Positions 1 to 8,928 of a DNA stretch of 56,884 nt are shown in pieces; within the stretch, counting starts at the first letter, position 1; every line of letters starts with the position of its first letter. Position numbers and translations under genes: made by a program. This DNA comes from Vulcanimicrobiota bacterium. GTDB lineage: Bacteria > Vulcanimicrobiota > JAJTBE01. The stretch lies in NCBI GenBank assembly GCA_021107945.1, contig JAIORV010000023.1, positions 1 through 56,884 of the forward strand. Direction: 5' to 3'. The notes under the pieces are model-generated. The model was given only the letters and a program-made list of their open reading frames with translations. It had not been told where the DNA came from and searched no databases.

Positions 1-198
1 TCAGGAGATTCAATCGTTTTCAGGGCAATCCGGCGTCCCTGAGAAGTATGATAGCGCCGTTCCGTAAAATGATGACAAACTAAATTACGCGGAGTATACC
101 ACAGAGAACACAGAGAGCACAGAGATTTTATCCGGGATTCTCCTTGTTTTAATAACCCCTGCGGTGAATAGTTACGGTACACTATTCCAAATAATTTA
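1..198. other. window edge, intergenic with CACAGAG-type repeat
   Basis: No gene can be supported. Plus-strand frame 1 reads 13 codons to a TGA at about position 40, so the tail of a gene entering from the left is possible but unproven. Positions 99-125 carry a copy of the dispersed CACAGAG/CGCAGAG repeat family described at 44287-44318. Confidence 0.35.
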
Positions 199-1737
199 TT
201 AGCTACCCAAAAGCTCCTTGCCAGTGAGTATTTCCACCTCTATATCCCCCATGCCCTCATCGGCAATCTCTTTTCTGAATCTGTCTATCTTTGAAAGAGG
301 CGTTTCGTAAAAGTTTTCACTTATGGTTGAAAACAAGACTTTACTCGCGTTTGTTTCTCTTGCCGTCACCTTGTATTTCTCGAACTCGTCCCTGGTCGAA
401 AAATCCCTGTCCTTGATTAATCTGCCCATCTTTGCCTCGCCTATCACTATCTTGCCGTCAACAAGGCATATTACATCTATCTCCATCTCGCTGTTTTTCT
501 TCTTCAAACTCAACTCGGGACAATAAATAAAGCTCTCATCTGCATCCCTGAAAAGGCGATACAGAGTCAAAACCGTTGCAATAACACCGCCAAGATAGCC
601 GTCACAGACAACATGATTAAGCCTGTATGCGCTCGGAAGCCTCAGGGGGGTAATATTTTCCCGTCCACATCCCCTGCATATGTATTTCTCGTTCACTTCT
701 CTCATATAATAAAAATCTTCATAATTGCAATGCTTGCATTTAAAGATAAATCCACGGAGTAATATTCTTTTCGAGAGCATAAACAGAAGCTCTGCGGATG
801 TCTCAACAGAATTATAATCACCACACCTCGAAATTATTCTTCTGACGGCATTGAAGAATTTATTCCGGTAATTCACCATCTTTTCCATCAAGGGAATTGC
901 ATAAGGTTTCCTCAGGAAATCCCCTGCCTGTACAAGGTCATCAAACAAACTCAGGAATGCACCTGATCTCCCCGGTCTTACGGAATATCCCGATTCCCGG
1001 AATACCTCAATGAGAAGATTTTCAGGATCCGGTAATATGAGGTGATTTTCTGTCATTTCATCATTCGGTATAATAGAGAATGCAGATGATATATCCTTGC
1101 CCGCTATACGAACCCTGCAATCGGGGTTAAACCTGGAAATAATCCTGTTGAACCGGCCATTGTCAGGAATGAGATAGCCCTGTTTTCTTCCGGATTCATC
1201 ACTAATTTTCACATCGCATATTCTCTTGCCGTCAATATTGTCCGGCAATTTAATATCCCAATTCCCTCTAAACCCATCGGGGAAGACATGCGTGACTTCA
1301 TTTTCATGGAATCCAAGGCGGGAGAGCTTTTCCATTGGCGGATGGGTGGAGAGAGGAAGCTTCAGATGATGCGCCCTTTCATCGGTTGATTTTATAGCTT
1401 TTTCCATTTCAAGAAAAATGTCCCGGTTGTCTTTCTGGAACTTGTCGAATTCCCCAAGATAAAAACAGTTCAAGTTTTTTGCAAGTTTTTCTTTCAATGC
1501 GGGGCTAATGTCATTTGAATATGTTATGAAATCGGGGTCAAATTTGCCAAGGAAATCAACCCAGCTCTCATCAGCAAGTGAATCCCCGCCTTCCGCCGAA
1601 AAGGGAGCAAGAACAACGATACAGAACTCGGGCGGAGACATGCAAAGGTCAATCAACTTTTCAGGAAAAGAAGACTTCTCCCCCTTTCTCACAATGTGAG
1701 CGAGATGATACGGCCGATTGTAGAATGTAATTTTCAT
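199..1737 (-). CDS. zinc-ribbon protein with PD-(D/E)xK nuclease-like C-terminus
   Basis: This 512-aa protein is not a family I can name. Visible in it are a zinc ribbon at about residues 334-357 (CKHC, then CRGC) and, behind a short hydrophobic stretch, a candidate PD-(D/E)xK nuclease core: an acidic EID at 419-421, then beta-strand residues leading to GEAK at 433-436, so D421, E434 and K436 would be the metal/catalytic set. The N-terminal 330 residues show no recognisable domain. It lies upstream of nothing on its own strand and heads a cluster containing two DNA methyltransferases and a toxin-antitoxin pair, which supports a role in DNA cleavage or defence. That role is inference from the motif and context; an archaeal or phage-type Holliday-junction or restriction-like nuclease fold would also fit. 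The start is an ATG at 1735-1737. Confidence 0.75.
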   Translation of the reverse strand: MKITFYNRPYHLAHIVRKGEKSSFPEKLIDLCMSPPEFCIVVLAPFSAEGGDSLADESWVDFLGKFDPDFITYSNDISPALKEKLAKNLNCFYLGEFDKFQKDNRDIFLEMEKAIKSTDERAHHLKLPLSTHPPMEKLSRLGFHENEVTHVFPDGFRGNWDIKLPDNIDGKRICDVKISDESGRKQGYLIPDNGRFNRIISRFNPDCRVRIAGKDISSAFSIIPNDEMTENHLILPDPENLLIEVFRESGYSVRPGRSGAFLSLFDDLVQAGDFLRKPYAIPLMEKMVNYRNKFFNAVRRIISRCGDYNSVETSAELLFMLSKRILLRGFIFKCKHCNYEDFYYMREVNEKYICRGCGRENITPLRLPSAYRLNHVVCDGYLGGVIATVLTLYRLFRDADESFIYCPELSLKKKNSEMEIDVICLVDGKIVIGEAKMGRLIKDRDFSTRDEFEKYKVTARETNASKVLFSTISENFYETPLSKIDRFRKEIADEGMGDIEVEILTGKELLGS

Positions 1738-1864
1738 GATGTCAGATATTCTTTCTTTGAATTGTGATTATTCACCGCAGAGAACGCAGAGTTTTAAATA
1801 GTTTCCTGTTTGGACAACATGGGGCAGATGTCAAGATAGAGCAATAAATAAAATGTATTATAAA

Positions 1865-2236
1865 TTATGTCATATTCCTCTTTTTTGATTCTCCAGATAT
1901 TCGCACAGTATTCTCGGTAACAACGACGAATTTATTTACTATATAAGAAGAATATTTATTGAGTAATTCATTAATCATTTTGATTTTATTTGAGGAACGT
2001 TCGTCCTCCAATCTTAAAAGAATAATACCCTTATGGGCGATCTTTCTTCGAAATACCATTTCGCCAAAGTCTTTATCATTAGTTATAATTATTCTACTTT
2101 CATCATATGCTTTCTGTAGAATTGTTCTATCATCCAATCCTCTTGCTTTATCAAACACAGAAAAAACATCGTAATTCATTGACTCAAGCCACTTCGCTAC
2201 CTTGGGACCTGTACATTCATCAACAAGAAATTTCAT
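1865..2236 (-). CDS. DUF5615 PIN-like toxin component
   Basis: A 123-aa protein of the DUF5615 (Mut7-C-like PIN) family. The hallmark start MKFLVDEC gives the first acidic pair (D6, E7), and the ITNDKDF segment (D54, D56) supplies the second acidic cluster, as expected for a PIN-type metal-dependent RNase. Its ATG follows the stop codon of the DUF433 gene with no spacer (stop at 2237-2239, start at 2234-2236), which is the standard arrangement of this toxin-antitoxin pair. Family members are thought to be RNase toxins; the actual RNA target is unknown. The C-terminal tail after residue 110 is short and basic. Confidence 0.85.
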   Translation of the reverse strand: MKFLVDECTGPKVAKWLESMNYDVFSVFDKARGLDDRTILQKAYDESRIIITNDKDFGEMVFRRKIAHKGIILLRLEDERSSNKIKMINELLNKYSSYIVNKFVVVTENTVRISGESKKRNMT

Positions 2237-2485
2237 TTAAAGAGCCTTTCTATATATGGGCAAGTATGTGAAGCTATCCAGGGCTTCCGTGGCAAAAAGA
2301 AGGCATGCCATTATATCCTCACGAGATAAACCCTTGTATTCCTGAAGTATTTCTTCAACAGTTGCCCCTCTGCCCAAAATGCCCAGGATATATTGTACGG
2401 TCAGACGAGTACCCCGGATTATCGGTTTACCAACCATAATTCCCGGATCTACTTCTATTCTATTCAATAATTCATTCTTTTCCAT
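2237..2485 (-). CDS. DUF433 antitoxin
   Basis: An 82-aa DUF433 protein. The family pattern is clear: RIEVDPGIMVGKPIIRGTR at residues 10-28, then a winged-helix region with VEEILQEYKGLSREDI. DUF433 proteins are DNA-binding antitoxins that neutralise the adjacent DUF5615 nuclease and probably repress their own operon. The start is supported by an AGGAG about 7 bases upstream of the ATG. It is translationally coupled to the toxin gene, whose ATG abuts this stop codon. Confidence 0.87.
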   Translation of the reverse strand: MEKNELLNRIEVDPGIMVGKPIIRGTRLTVQYILGILGRGATVEEILQEYKGLSREDIMACLLFATEALDSFTYLPIYRKAL

Positions 2486-2591
2486 TTTTAGACTCCTATT
2501 CTGTTATATTGCAGGCTGATCGGGAGACCAGCCGCTACTTAAATTGAAACCAGTCCCCACCCGGATCGGAAAATAGGGCGATGTTCCCGGT

Positions 2592-3656
2592 TTAATTCAA
2601 TAACGTTTCCTGATGCGATTCGAATTTCTTTATCGCCCTTGAAACAATATCCTCGTTAATCTCATAAGCGATCCCATTCCTCTTCAAGTCCGCGGCGACC
2701 TTCAGCGTTATGAGGGAGCCTCCGAATGGATCCAGAACGGTCTCACCCATAAAACTGTATGCTTTAATTAGACGATATGGCAGTTCATAAGGGAACGGTG
2801 CTACATGCTCCCTGCCGTCGCCGCTTAACTGCGGTTTCATTAACCATACATCGGTATTCTTCAGAGATAGCCAGAATTCCTTATCCAGTTTTGATGCCTC
2901 TTTTTGCTCGTCGGTTACATGGGCATATTTCCTGGCCCCGGGTTTGTCGGGCTTATGGAATTCAAGAATAAATTCGTGCATATTGTTTATCAGGATTCCC
3001 CCGGGATACGGGTATGTTCCGAAGTGTGCTTTCACACCGTTTGTCTTATGCCATATAATATCCCTTTTAAACATGAACCCGATTTTTTCCATCAAGTCAA
3101 TTGTCTTGCCCGTAAGATTGAGAGATTTGAATGTTTTTTTTATTCTTATTGGGAGGTTCATTATGTTTACAAATGCTTTTCTTCCGTGTTGAAGAACCCT
3201 GAAAACCTCTTTCCAGGTTTTGCCTATTTCTTCAAACCATTCGTCGAGGTCGTGAATATTGCCCAGGTCTGTCTCTTTCATCCCGGAATACATTTTTGCG
3301 TTGAAATATGGGGGTGATGTTACCATAAGGTGAACGGAGTTGTCGGCAATTTCCTTCATATTCCTGGAATCACTGCATATGACTTTTTGTGTCGTGTCGT
3401 TTATTTTAAAGACATTAATCCTGTCAACTTTTCCTTTTGATCCGGAGATTGTTTTAATCGTATCTTTATATTCCCTGAGATTATCAAGAGAAAGCCTGTA
3501 TTGCCCACTGGCGGCGCGCTCGAAAGGCAAATGACCCGATTTAATCAGGTTGTGTATATGCTTCACATCGCAACACAGGTATTTCGCCGCCTCGACCGCC
3601 GAGAGGTAAGAACGATCCTGATAGTCAAGGGTGTTGTCAGGCTTATTTTTCAACAT
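2592..3656 (-). CDS. beta-class DNA methyltransferase with N-terminal HTH
   Basis: A DNA amino-methyltransferase (N4-cytosine or N6-adenine) of the beta order: catalytic motif IV (TSPPY, about residues 113-117 from this start) precedes the SAM-binding motif I (DPFGGS, about 309-314). Motif I has FGG instead of the usual FAG. An excisionase/MerR-like helix-turn-helix (YLSAVEAAKYL and following, about residues 17-65) is fused to the N-terminus and may help target recognition. The open frame extends to a GTG at 3668, but the ATG at 3654-3656 has the better ribosome site (GAGGTG, 9 bases upstream), so I use it. Residues around motif IV (MKEI, SVHLMVTSPPYFNA) are almost identical to the second methyltransferase at 5838-6680, so the two are paralogues. 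No endonuclease gene directly abuts this one; the nuclease-like protein at 199-1737 is a possible partner. Confidence 0.88.
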   Translation of the reverse strand: MLKNKPDNTLDYQDRSYLSAVEAAKYLCCDVKHIHNLIKSGHLPFERAASGQYRLSLDNLREYKDTIKTISGSKGKVDRINVFKINDTTQKVICSDSRNMKEIADNSVHLMVTSPPYFNAKMYSGMKETDLGNIHDLDEWFEEIGKTWKEVFRVLQHGRKAFVNIMNLPIRIKKTFKSLNLTGKTIDLMEKIGFMFKRDIIWHKTNGVKAHFGTYPYPGGILINNMHEFILEFHKPDKPGARKYAHVTDEQKEASKLDKEFWLSLKNTDVWLMKPQLSGDGREHVAPFPYELPYRLIKAYSFMGETVLDPFGGSLITLKVAADLKRNGIAYEINEDIVSRAIKKFESHQETLLN

Positions 3657-3740
3657 TCCATTTTTCACCTCGTTTATCCGACAGTGATTTTTTAACGCAG
3701 AGATCGCAGAGGATTATGGGTCGCGAATTTCAGTCTCATT

Positions 3741-3767
3741 ATCGGGACGGGGACGTCCCTCCTACAG
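3741..3767. repeat. dispersed palindromic repeat B (GGGACGTCCC family)
   Basis: A 26-27 bp element containing the perfect palindrome GGGACGTCCC flanked by ATCGGGACG on one side and TCCTACAG on the other. Copies in this window are at 3741-3767, 22755-22780, 25194-25219, 49483-49509 (one base different) and 55601-55627, in both orientations. Diverged relatives with a different hairpin core but the same CTCCTACAG or TTGTAGGAG end lie at 40857-40885 and 40979-41006. All are in gaps between genes. This looks like a REP-type element; the mobilising enzyme is not in the window. Confidence 0.85.
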
Positions 3768-3910
3768 ACGACCTCCGACTTCTGGCATCCGTAATCTATT
3801 ATCTGCTGTCCATTCTCCACCATCCGTAATCCGACATCCGGCCTCTGTAATTCTTTGCGTCCTTTGTGGTCTTTGCGGTAAAAAAACACATCTGACCTCC
3901 GATATCCATG

Positions 3911-4621
3911 CTATGTGATGGTAGTTTCCCTCTCCCATTCCTTTCCGTTAAACAATTCGTGTAAAAACACGTTTACATGTCCCCATCCCACTGGAAATGA
4001 CTCGGCCTTGCTCTCTCCGCCGATGCGGTTTCCTTCAATTGTGGGTATTTCGCCGATATTTAATTTAAGCTTCATCGCCCTTATGCTCATCTGATACTCG
4101 ATGGGGAATTTCTGTTCGTCGGTGTTGAGTCTTTTGAAGACGTCTCTTCTCACCGCCCTGTAGCCGTTTATCGTATCATGAACGTAATCTTTCGTATTCC
4201 ACAGCAGGTTTGCGGTGTATGTAAAAGATTGATTCACCCACGCCCTCCACCTGAAGAAATGATCGTCCTCCTCATTCCGGGATCCCCTCATAAACCTCGA
4301 AGCAATGGCTATGTCGCATCCGTCCTCGATTTTGGCAAAAAGAAGGGGAATGTCCTCAGGATCCTCATTCCCATCGGGGCTGAAATAAAGCAGCACATCT
4401 CCCTTTGTCTTCCTGAGTGCGACGCGAAAAGCTTCTCCCCGGCCTTTTATTTCCTGTTCCAGGACTCTCAAGCCTTTTTCGTCGAGGAACTCCCTTGTGC
4501 CGTCTGTGGATCCGCCATCTACTGCGACAACTTCATCGGCGGCCTCAAAGGGAATTTTGTCATAAAGCTCCTTTATACCGTCGATTTCATTGAGGGTTAG
4601 AACAATAAGTGTTTTTTTCAT
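3911..4621 (-). CDS. GT2-family glycosyltransferase (DPM1/dolichyl-phosphate sugar transferase-like)
   Basis: A 236-aa GT-A fold glycosyltransferase. The first strand and nucleotide-binding VVAVDGGSTDGT are at residues 31-42, and the metal-binding acidic motif (PDGNEDP, about 82-88) takes the place of the usual DxD. Similarity of layout is to polyprenyl-phosphate sugar synthases that move a sugar from a nucleotide donor to a lipid carrier; there is no C-terminal membrane segment, so the enzyme would be peripheral. The open frame runs 35 codons further upstream to 4726, but the ATG at 4619-4621 is preceded by AAGGAC at a good distance and begins with the family-typical MKKTLIVLTLNE, so the shorter form is preferred. 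The substrate cannot be told. Confidence 0.85.
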   Translation of the reverse strand: MKKTLIVLTLNEIDGIKELYDKIPFEAADEVVAVDGGSTDGTREFLDEKGLRVLEQEIKGRGEAFRVALRKTKGDVLLYFSPDGNEDPEDIPLLFAKIEDGCDIAIASRFMRGSRNEEDDHFFRWRAWVNQSFTYTANLLWNTKDYVHDTINGYRAVRRDVFKRLNTDEQKFPIEYQMSIRAMKLKLNIGEIPTIEGNRIGGESKAESFPVGWGHVNVFLHELFNGKEWERETTIT

Positions 4622-4785
4622 GTCATAAGTCCTTTTTTTTATTGCATAAGCCACAATGTCCGTAAAGAAAGTTGATGTGGTCTGAATAATTCCTACTAAC
4701 ATTATGTAAGACATTCTATGAATCAAATATTTGCAGACTGACTGGATATTATTGATGTATTGATAACGAATGCAAATATCAATGT

Positions 4786-5835
4786 CTATTTTAAGACTAA
4801 TTCGAATTTATTTTCTGAAGCTTCGTTTCTCAGCTTCTCTATGCTTTTCTTTTGTCTTTTTGACAGCTTGGTTTCGTCGAAGCCTTCTTTTGAGGTAAGT
4901 TTTAATCGTGGAATGGGTTTGAATTGTTTATCATTTATTTCCACATTCTCTAAATTCGTGAATATCACCATTCTCAATAACCCATCTTTTATATCTGACA
5001 TAGAAGGCAAATTACCTCTTTTTGTATGTTTTGCTTCTGTGATTAATATGTTATCATCAATTATTTCAACTTCATCAGGTACGAAATAATAAATTCCTCC
5101 AAGAAAATTATTAATTAAGATTTCCCCTTTTTCTCCCTCTAAATTTTCAGATGCCTGTAATGAAAGGCTTTCTCTTTTCTGTGCCTTTTCAGCCAAGTTT
5201 CTTGATAGGTTGATAAAACTTTCTCTTCCCTGTTTCAGTTTATTAATCCTTTGTTGAGCTTTTTCAATTGAGTGCATTTGAACTTCAAGTTTTTTTGAGA
5301 TATTAACGTATGAATTTATTGCCATATCTCCAATCATGCCAACTTCATCAGTTTGTTTCAAATTCCAGTGCAAAGCATCGGATTGATAAGATATCAGATT
5401 GGTTATTTTATCTTTTATATATTTTAAGTCAAATCTTTGTCTTGTTATCTTGTTAGCATATTTTTTCATACTTTTTTTTGCATCAGTATAATAGGCAATG
5501 ATAACATAGACCCCCAATAGGCTCATCAATGAAATAGTATCCCATTGCAAAAAGTCTCTATCACCATCTTTTCCCTCATCTTTAATTATAGGTATAATTG
5601 TGACTTTCTTGATTCCGAGACCCAATGTATTATATACCCTCTCATAAGGATAGGATCTTGTCCTTTTTGGAGAAACCCATCGACTCATACCCAATTCCAT
5701 TTTATCATCAACTTTAAGAATAAAAGAAGATTCTTTTTCTAACGCGGTTTTTAAATCTGATAATTTATATTCCCTTAGTTCTTTACAGAGCAAACATCTA
5801 TATTGTATCCCCTTTATTTTAGCAGAAATATTCAT
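4786..5835 (-). CDS. probable type II restriction endonuclease, PD-(D/E)xK type
   Basis: A 349-aa protein starting 2 bases after the stop of the methyltransferase upstream, which by itself argues for a restriction partner. It has a lone CxxC near the N-terminus (CLLC, residues 14-17), a hydrophobic segment around 104-116 (MSLLGVYVIIAYYT region), a coiled-coil stretch at roughly 180-235 rich in Lys, Glu and Gln, and a C-terminal nuclease-like site: PD at 253-254 and EAK at 267-269, separated by 12 residues with hydrophobic strands, a canonical PD-(D/E)xK spacing. The family is not one I recognise by name. The functional call rests on gene order and on this motif. The coiled coil before the nuclease core is unusual for an orthodox type II enzyme and suggests a dimer or an effector-like domain order. 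Confidence 0.7.
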   Translation of the reverse strand: MNISAKIKGIQYRCLLCKELREYKLSDLKTALEKESSFILKVDDKMELGMSRWVSPKRTRSYPYERVYNTLGLGIKKVTIIPIIKDEGKDGDRDFLQWDTISLMSLLGVYVIIAYYTDAKKSMKKYANKITRQRFDLKYIKDKITNLISYQSDALHWNLKQTDEVGMIGDMAINSYVNISKKLEVQMHSIEKAQQRINKLKQGRESFINLSRNLAEKAQKRESLSLQASENLEGEKGEILINNFLGGIYYFVPDEVEIIDDNILITEAKHTKRGNLPSMSDIKDGLLRMVIFTNLENVEINDKQFKPIPRLKLTSKEGFDETKLSKRQKKSIEKLRNEASENKFELVLK

Positions 5836-5837
5836 TC

Positions 5838-6680
5838 TTAAGTTATTTCTCCATTTCTATAAATTGCCTCGAATATATCATTATTATCATCAAGAAAACT
5901 CTGATCTGTTCCAAATCCTATTTTTTCACGAATAATTTCCTCCAACTCTCCCTTTATTTCAATGCCGATGCTATTTCTTCCAAGGTCCCTGGCAATCTTC
6001 AATGTTGTTCCGCTTCCCGCAAAAGGATCCAGCACTGTTTCACCTTTATATGAAAATAAGGTGATAATTCGATATGGCAGTTCTTTGGGGAAGGCCGCAA
6101 TATCCTTCTCAAGTCTTGAACCGGGAAGTACATTCGTCATATTCCAAAGGGTCATGTACCACCGGTTATCCTGGAATTCTTTTATATTAACTTTTGAAGA
6201 CTCCCTGACCTCCTGTGGTATTGATTTATATACAAACTTTCCTTTCTGGAAAATGATTATGCTTTCAAGCAAGTTGTCCGGATAATAATACATGGGAAAC
6301 GGATGCTGAAGCATAACCCCGCTTCTTCTGCTTATTCTCAGGTAACCGTCAGGCTTTTTCCAAATTATTCTATCCCTGTACCTGAATCCCGCATTTTGAA
6401 ATATTTTTGTTGCATCGGCAACAATGGGAAATTTTTCTCCTTTAACAAGCATATCATCAATATTAAGAACTGCGATCCTGCCTTTTTGCAATGTCCTGTA
6501 TGTCTCTTTTGCCATTTTTTCAAGAATAGCGAGATATTGCTCATAGTCATCATATAATTCCTTATAGTCAAACGGGGCGTTGAAATAAGGGGGTGATGTA
6601 ACCATGAGGTGGACACTTTCATCTTCGATTTCTTTCATACTTTCCGAGTTACCTATAATCAATTTGTGATGGGTGGGCAT
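5838..6680 (-). CDS. beta-class DNA methyltransferase (restriction-modification)
   Basis: A compact 280-aa DNA amino-methyltransferase. Motif IV is TSPPYFNA at residues 28-35 and motif I is DPFAGSGTT at 218-226, the beta order typical of N4-cytosine/N6-adenine modification enzymes of type II systems. A strong GGAGG-type ribosome site sits 9-10 bases before the ATG. The 3' neighbour 2 bases downstream is the putative nuclease at 4786-5835, so the two probably form one restriction-modification operon with the methyltransferase translated first. Sequence specificity cannot be predicted. It is a paralogue of the methyltransferase at 2592-3656 but lacks the HTH. Confidence 0.92.
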   Translation of the reverse strand: MPTHHKLIIGNSESMKEIEDESVHLMVTSPPYFNAPFDYKELYDDYEQYLAILEKMAKETYRTLQKGRIAVLNIDDMLVKGEKFPIVADATKIFQNAGFRYRDRIIWKKPDGYLRISRRSGVMLQHPFPMYYYPDNLLESIIIFQKGKFVYKSIPQEVRESSKVNIKEFQDNRWYMTLWNMTNVLPGSRLEKDIAAFPKELPYRIITLFSYKGETVLDPFAGSGTTLKIARDLGRNSIGIEIKGELEEIIREKIGFGTDQSFLDDNNDIFEAIYRNGEIT

Positions 6681-6888
6681 GGTTGTTACCCTCCTCCGGG
6701 TTTTGTATTCTATACTTTCGCAATTGTAATTCTGAGTATGTTAACATTTCCCTTCAAAATCATCAATTTTCAGGAGCATTGGGAGTGACATTTTGCACAG
6801 AAATTATTTTGACCCGTATTGGTCACCATGTTATAATTACAGGAGATGAGGGTATTGATTCTGTCAAATTCCCAGGAGGTAAATTACA

Positions 6889-7155
6889 ATGTTTGACATG
6901 TCCCGAAGAATGAATTTAATAAATCTTATAAAAATTCTACCTGAAAAACAGATTGAAATGGCGGAAATTTATATCAAATCCATTATTTCCCAACTTAATG
7001 ACCCTGTTTTGGTAAAATTACTGACAGCGGATAACGATGATGAACCACTGACGGCAGAGGAAATAGCAGAAGGTGAAGCTAATTGGCAAGCTTATCTTCG
7101 GGGTGAAGCTATAGACTTTGATAATTTCGCAAAGGAACTTTCCGATGGTGAATGA
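6889..7155 (+). CDS. RelB/ParD-like antitoxin of a RelE-type pair
   Basis: An 88-aa acidic protein. The first 50 residues are helical (LINLIKILPEKQIEMAEIYI) and the rest is the acidic, disordered neutralising tail common to antitoxins (DEPLTAEEIAEGEANW). The start is fixed by a strong GGAGGT 9 bases upstream. The reading frame overlaps the toxin start by 11 bases, which implies translational coupling. I cannot assign a Pfam antitoxin class with certainty; the call depends on the neighbouring RelE-type toxin. Confidence 0.75.
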   Translation: MFDMSRRMNLINLIKILPEKQIEMAEIYIKSIISQLNDPVLVKLLTADNDDEPLTAEEIAEGEANWQAYLRGEAIDFDNFAKELSDGE

Positions 7156-7423
7156 ATTCAAGAACAAATGGAGGGTTTCCATTCCTATAGGAATAAAGAA
7201 AAAAATTAAAAAAATTCAGCCAAAAGAGCAGGCGCGAGTCAAGAATAAAATTTATGCCTTAAGGGATAGTGGAACGAGTGATCCTGATATTAAGCGCTTG
7301 GAAGGACGGATTGACTGGAGCTTGAGGGTGGGACGCTGGAGAATTGTTTTCAGAATTGACCTGGAAAATAGAACCATGGTTGCGATTAACTTCGGTCCCC
7401 GGGGCGATATATATAAGAAATAA
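7145..7423 (+). CDS. RelE/ParE-family mRNA interferase toxin
   Basis: A 92-aa basic protein with the RelE fold pattern: basic helices (IKKKIKKIQPKEQARVKNKI), then the beta-strand signature DIKRLEG, WSLRVGRWRIVFRID and a closing NFGPRGDIY. The R-x-G-x-x-R-I-x-F core is what defines the family. The longer open frame begins at 7118, but the ATG at 7145 overlaps the end of the antitoxin gene and is the conventional start. RelE relatives cleave mRNA in the ribosomal A site; ParE relatives act on gyrase, and sequence alone does not decide between them. Confidence 0.85.
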   Translation: MVNEFKNKWRVSIPIGIKKKIKKIQPKEQARVKNKIYALRDSGTSDPDIKRLEGRIDWSLRVGRWRIVFRIDLENRTMVAINFGPRGDIYKK

Positions 7424-7503
7424 CACCGGGAATGCAAGGCGGGGAACCTATAAAAGCAAAGCTGACATGCCCCTATTGTGTGGATCATCACATAAATACC
7501 AAC

Positions 7504-8928
7504 CTAATCCTTCATCATCATCATAATCTTCAGTCCCCTGAAGAGATCCATAAATTGCTTCCAGGATTTTATTGAGGTGATTCTCTTCCATACATACGCA
7601 GGCCTCAGATAGAAGCTGTAGTAAGCTTTTCTCATCATATTGGCAAGCTCTTTTTCATCCCAATATTCGCTTGGAATGTGGGGAAAATCTTCTTTGGACA
7701 CCTGAAGGAGGGTGTATTTTTTCCAGAAGTCGGGGTCCAGGTAGCCTCTGTTGACGGACTCCTCGAAAAGATGGGTTGCAGGTAGTGGGGTTGTTATCGA
7801 GAACGAGGCGAAATCGAGGTCAAGCTCCCTTGCAATATCAACCGTGGACTTGTATGTGTCGGGATTTTCATCCAGGTATCCGATCATGAAATATCCCCTT
7901 GTGATGAATCCATATTTGCGGGCGGTCTTGAACGCCCACCTCACCCGGTCAAGGGTAATTCCTTTTCTCATCACTTTGAGGATGCGCTGATCGCCGGATT
8001 CAACTCCCATGTGGATGCCGTAACATCCCGTTTCTTTCAGCGCCGCCAACATCCTGTCGGTCACAGTGTCAACCCTTGTGCGGATATTCCATCGAAACTT
8101 CAGTTTTCTTTCTTTTATAAGCTTACATATTTCCAGCACCCTTTTTTCATCTATCGTGAAAGTCTCGTCGAACATCACTATTTCTCTTGCGCTATAATCA
8201 TGGACATATTTTTCGATTTCATCCACCAGGTCTTCAGGTGATCTGAAACGCGCCCGGTCGCCGCAATAGACCTGTGAGCAGAATCCGCATTTATATGGAC
8301 ACCCCCTGGACGATATCATTGTGAAGAACGGATGTTCAAGGGTGAGGCATTTATACCTGTCGAGGGGAAGCAGATCCACGGCGGGGTGAGGCAAATCGCT
8401 AAGGTTTTCAATCCAGGGTCTCGGAGGATTGATTTTCACCTCTCCATTAATCTTGACTGCCGTTCCTTTAATATCCTCGAGAAGCTCTCCTTTTTCCTTT
8501 TTCCTTACGATCTCCAGCAAAGTCTCCTCACCATCGCCTATAACCGCAATATCTATGAATGGAAACGAGAGTGACTCTTCCGGATATACTGAAAGGTGCG
8601 GCCCTCCCACAACAATCAAAGCGTCAGGGAGTGCCTTTCGTGCAAGCCCCGCCGCTTCCACAGCCCCGGGCCACCCGATTGTAGTGGATGTGATTCCCAC
8701 GATATCAGGATTCTTTTCCTTCAGTGTCCTGCCAAACTCATCGGATTCCATCTTCAACGCGTGGGCGTCGAGAATATCCACGGGATAATCGTATTTTCTA
8801 AGATATGAAGCAAGATAACCGATTCCCAGGGCGGGATACACCTGCAGCGTCTCCTCCGCCTCATCGGGGATCGGTCTTATGTTTGCATTTTGATGGTATT
8901 TTACAAGGAGGGTATGGGGTTTATTCAT
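7504..8928 (-). CDS. B12-binding radical SAM protein
   Basis: A 474-aa enzyme with an N-terminal cobalamin-binding Rossmann domain (about residues 30-150, including ALGIGYLASYL and VVGGPHLS) followed by a radical SAM barrel. The 4Fe-4S site is C210-x3-C214-x2-C217 in SSRGCPYKCGFC. Such proteins methylate or rearrange unactivated carbons in lipids, hopanoids, antibiotics or peptides; the substrate here is not evident. It is the last gene of a four-gene operon and its ATG overlaps the stop of the preceding gene by 4 bases, so its product may act on or with those membrane proteins. A second enzyme of the same class begins at 56473. Confidence 0.92.
   Translation of the reverse strand: MNKPHTLLVKYHQNANIRPIPDEAEETLQVYPALGIGYLASYLRKYDYPVDILDAHALKMESDEFGRTLKEKNPDIVGITSTTIGWPGAVEAAGLARKALPDALIVVGGPHLSVYPEESLSFPFIDIAVIGDGEETLLEIVRKKEKGELLEDIKGTAVKINGEVKINPPRPWIENLSDLPHPAVDLLPLDRYKCLTLEHPFFTMISSRGCPYKCGFCSQVYCGDRARFRSPEDLVDEIEKYVHDYSAREIVMFDETFTIDEKRVLEICKLIKERKLKFRWNIRTRVDTVTDRMLAALKETGCYGIHMGVESGDQRILKVMRKGITLDRVRWAFKTARKYGFITRGYFMIGYLDENPDTYKSTVDIARELDLDFASFSITTPLPATHLFEESVNRGYLDPDFWKKYTLLQVSKEDFPHIPSEYWDEKELANMMRKAYYSFYLRPAYVWKRITSIKSWKQFMDLFRGLKIMMMMKD

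Noticed and set aside
3692-3889. 65-aa reading frame upstream of the HTH-methyltransferase
   Set aside because: Composed largely of repeats A and B and GGATGT/ATCCGTAATC text; no ribosome site.
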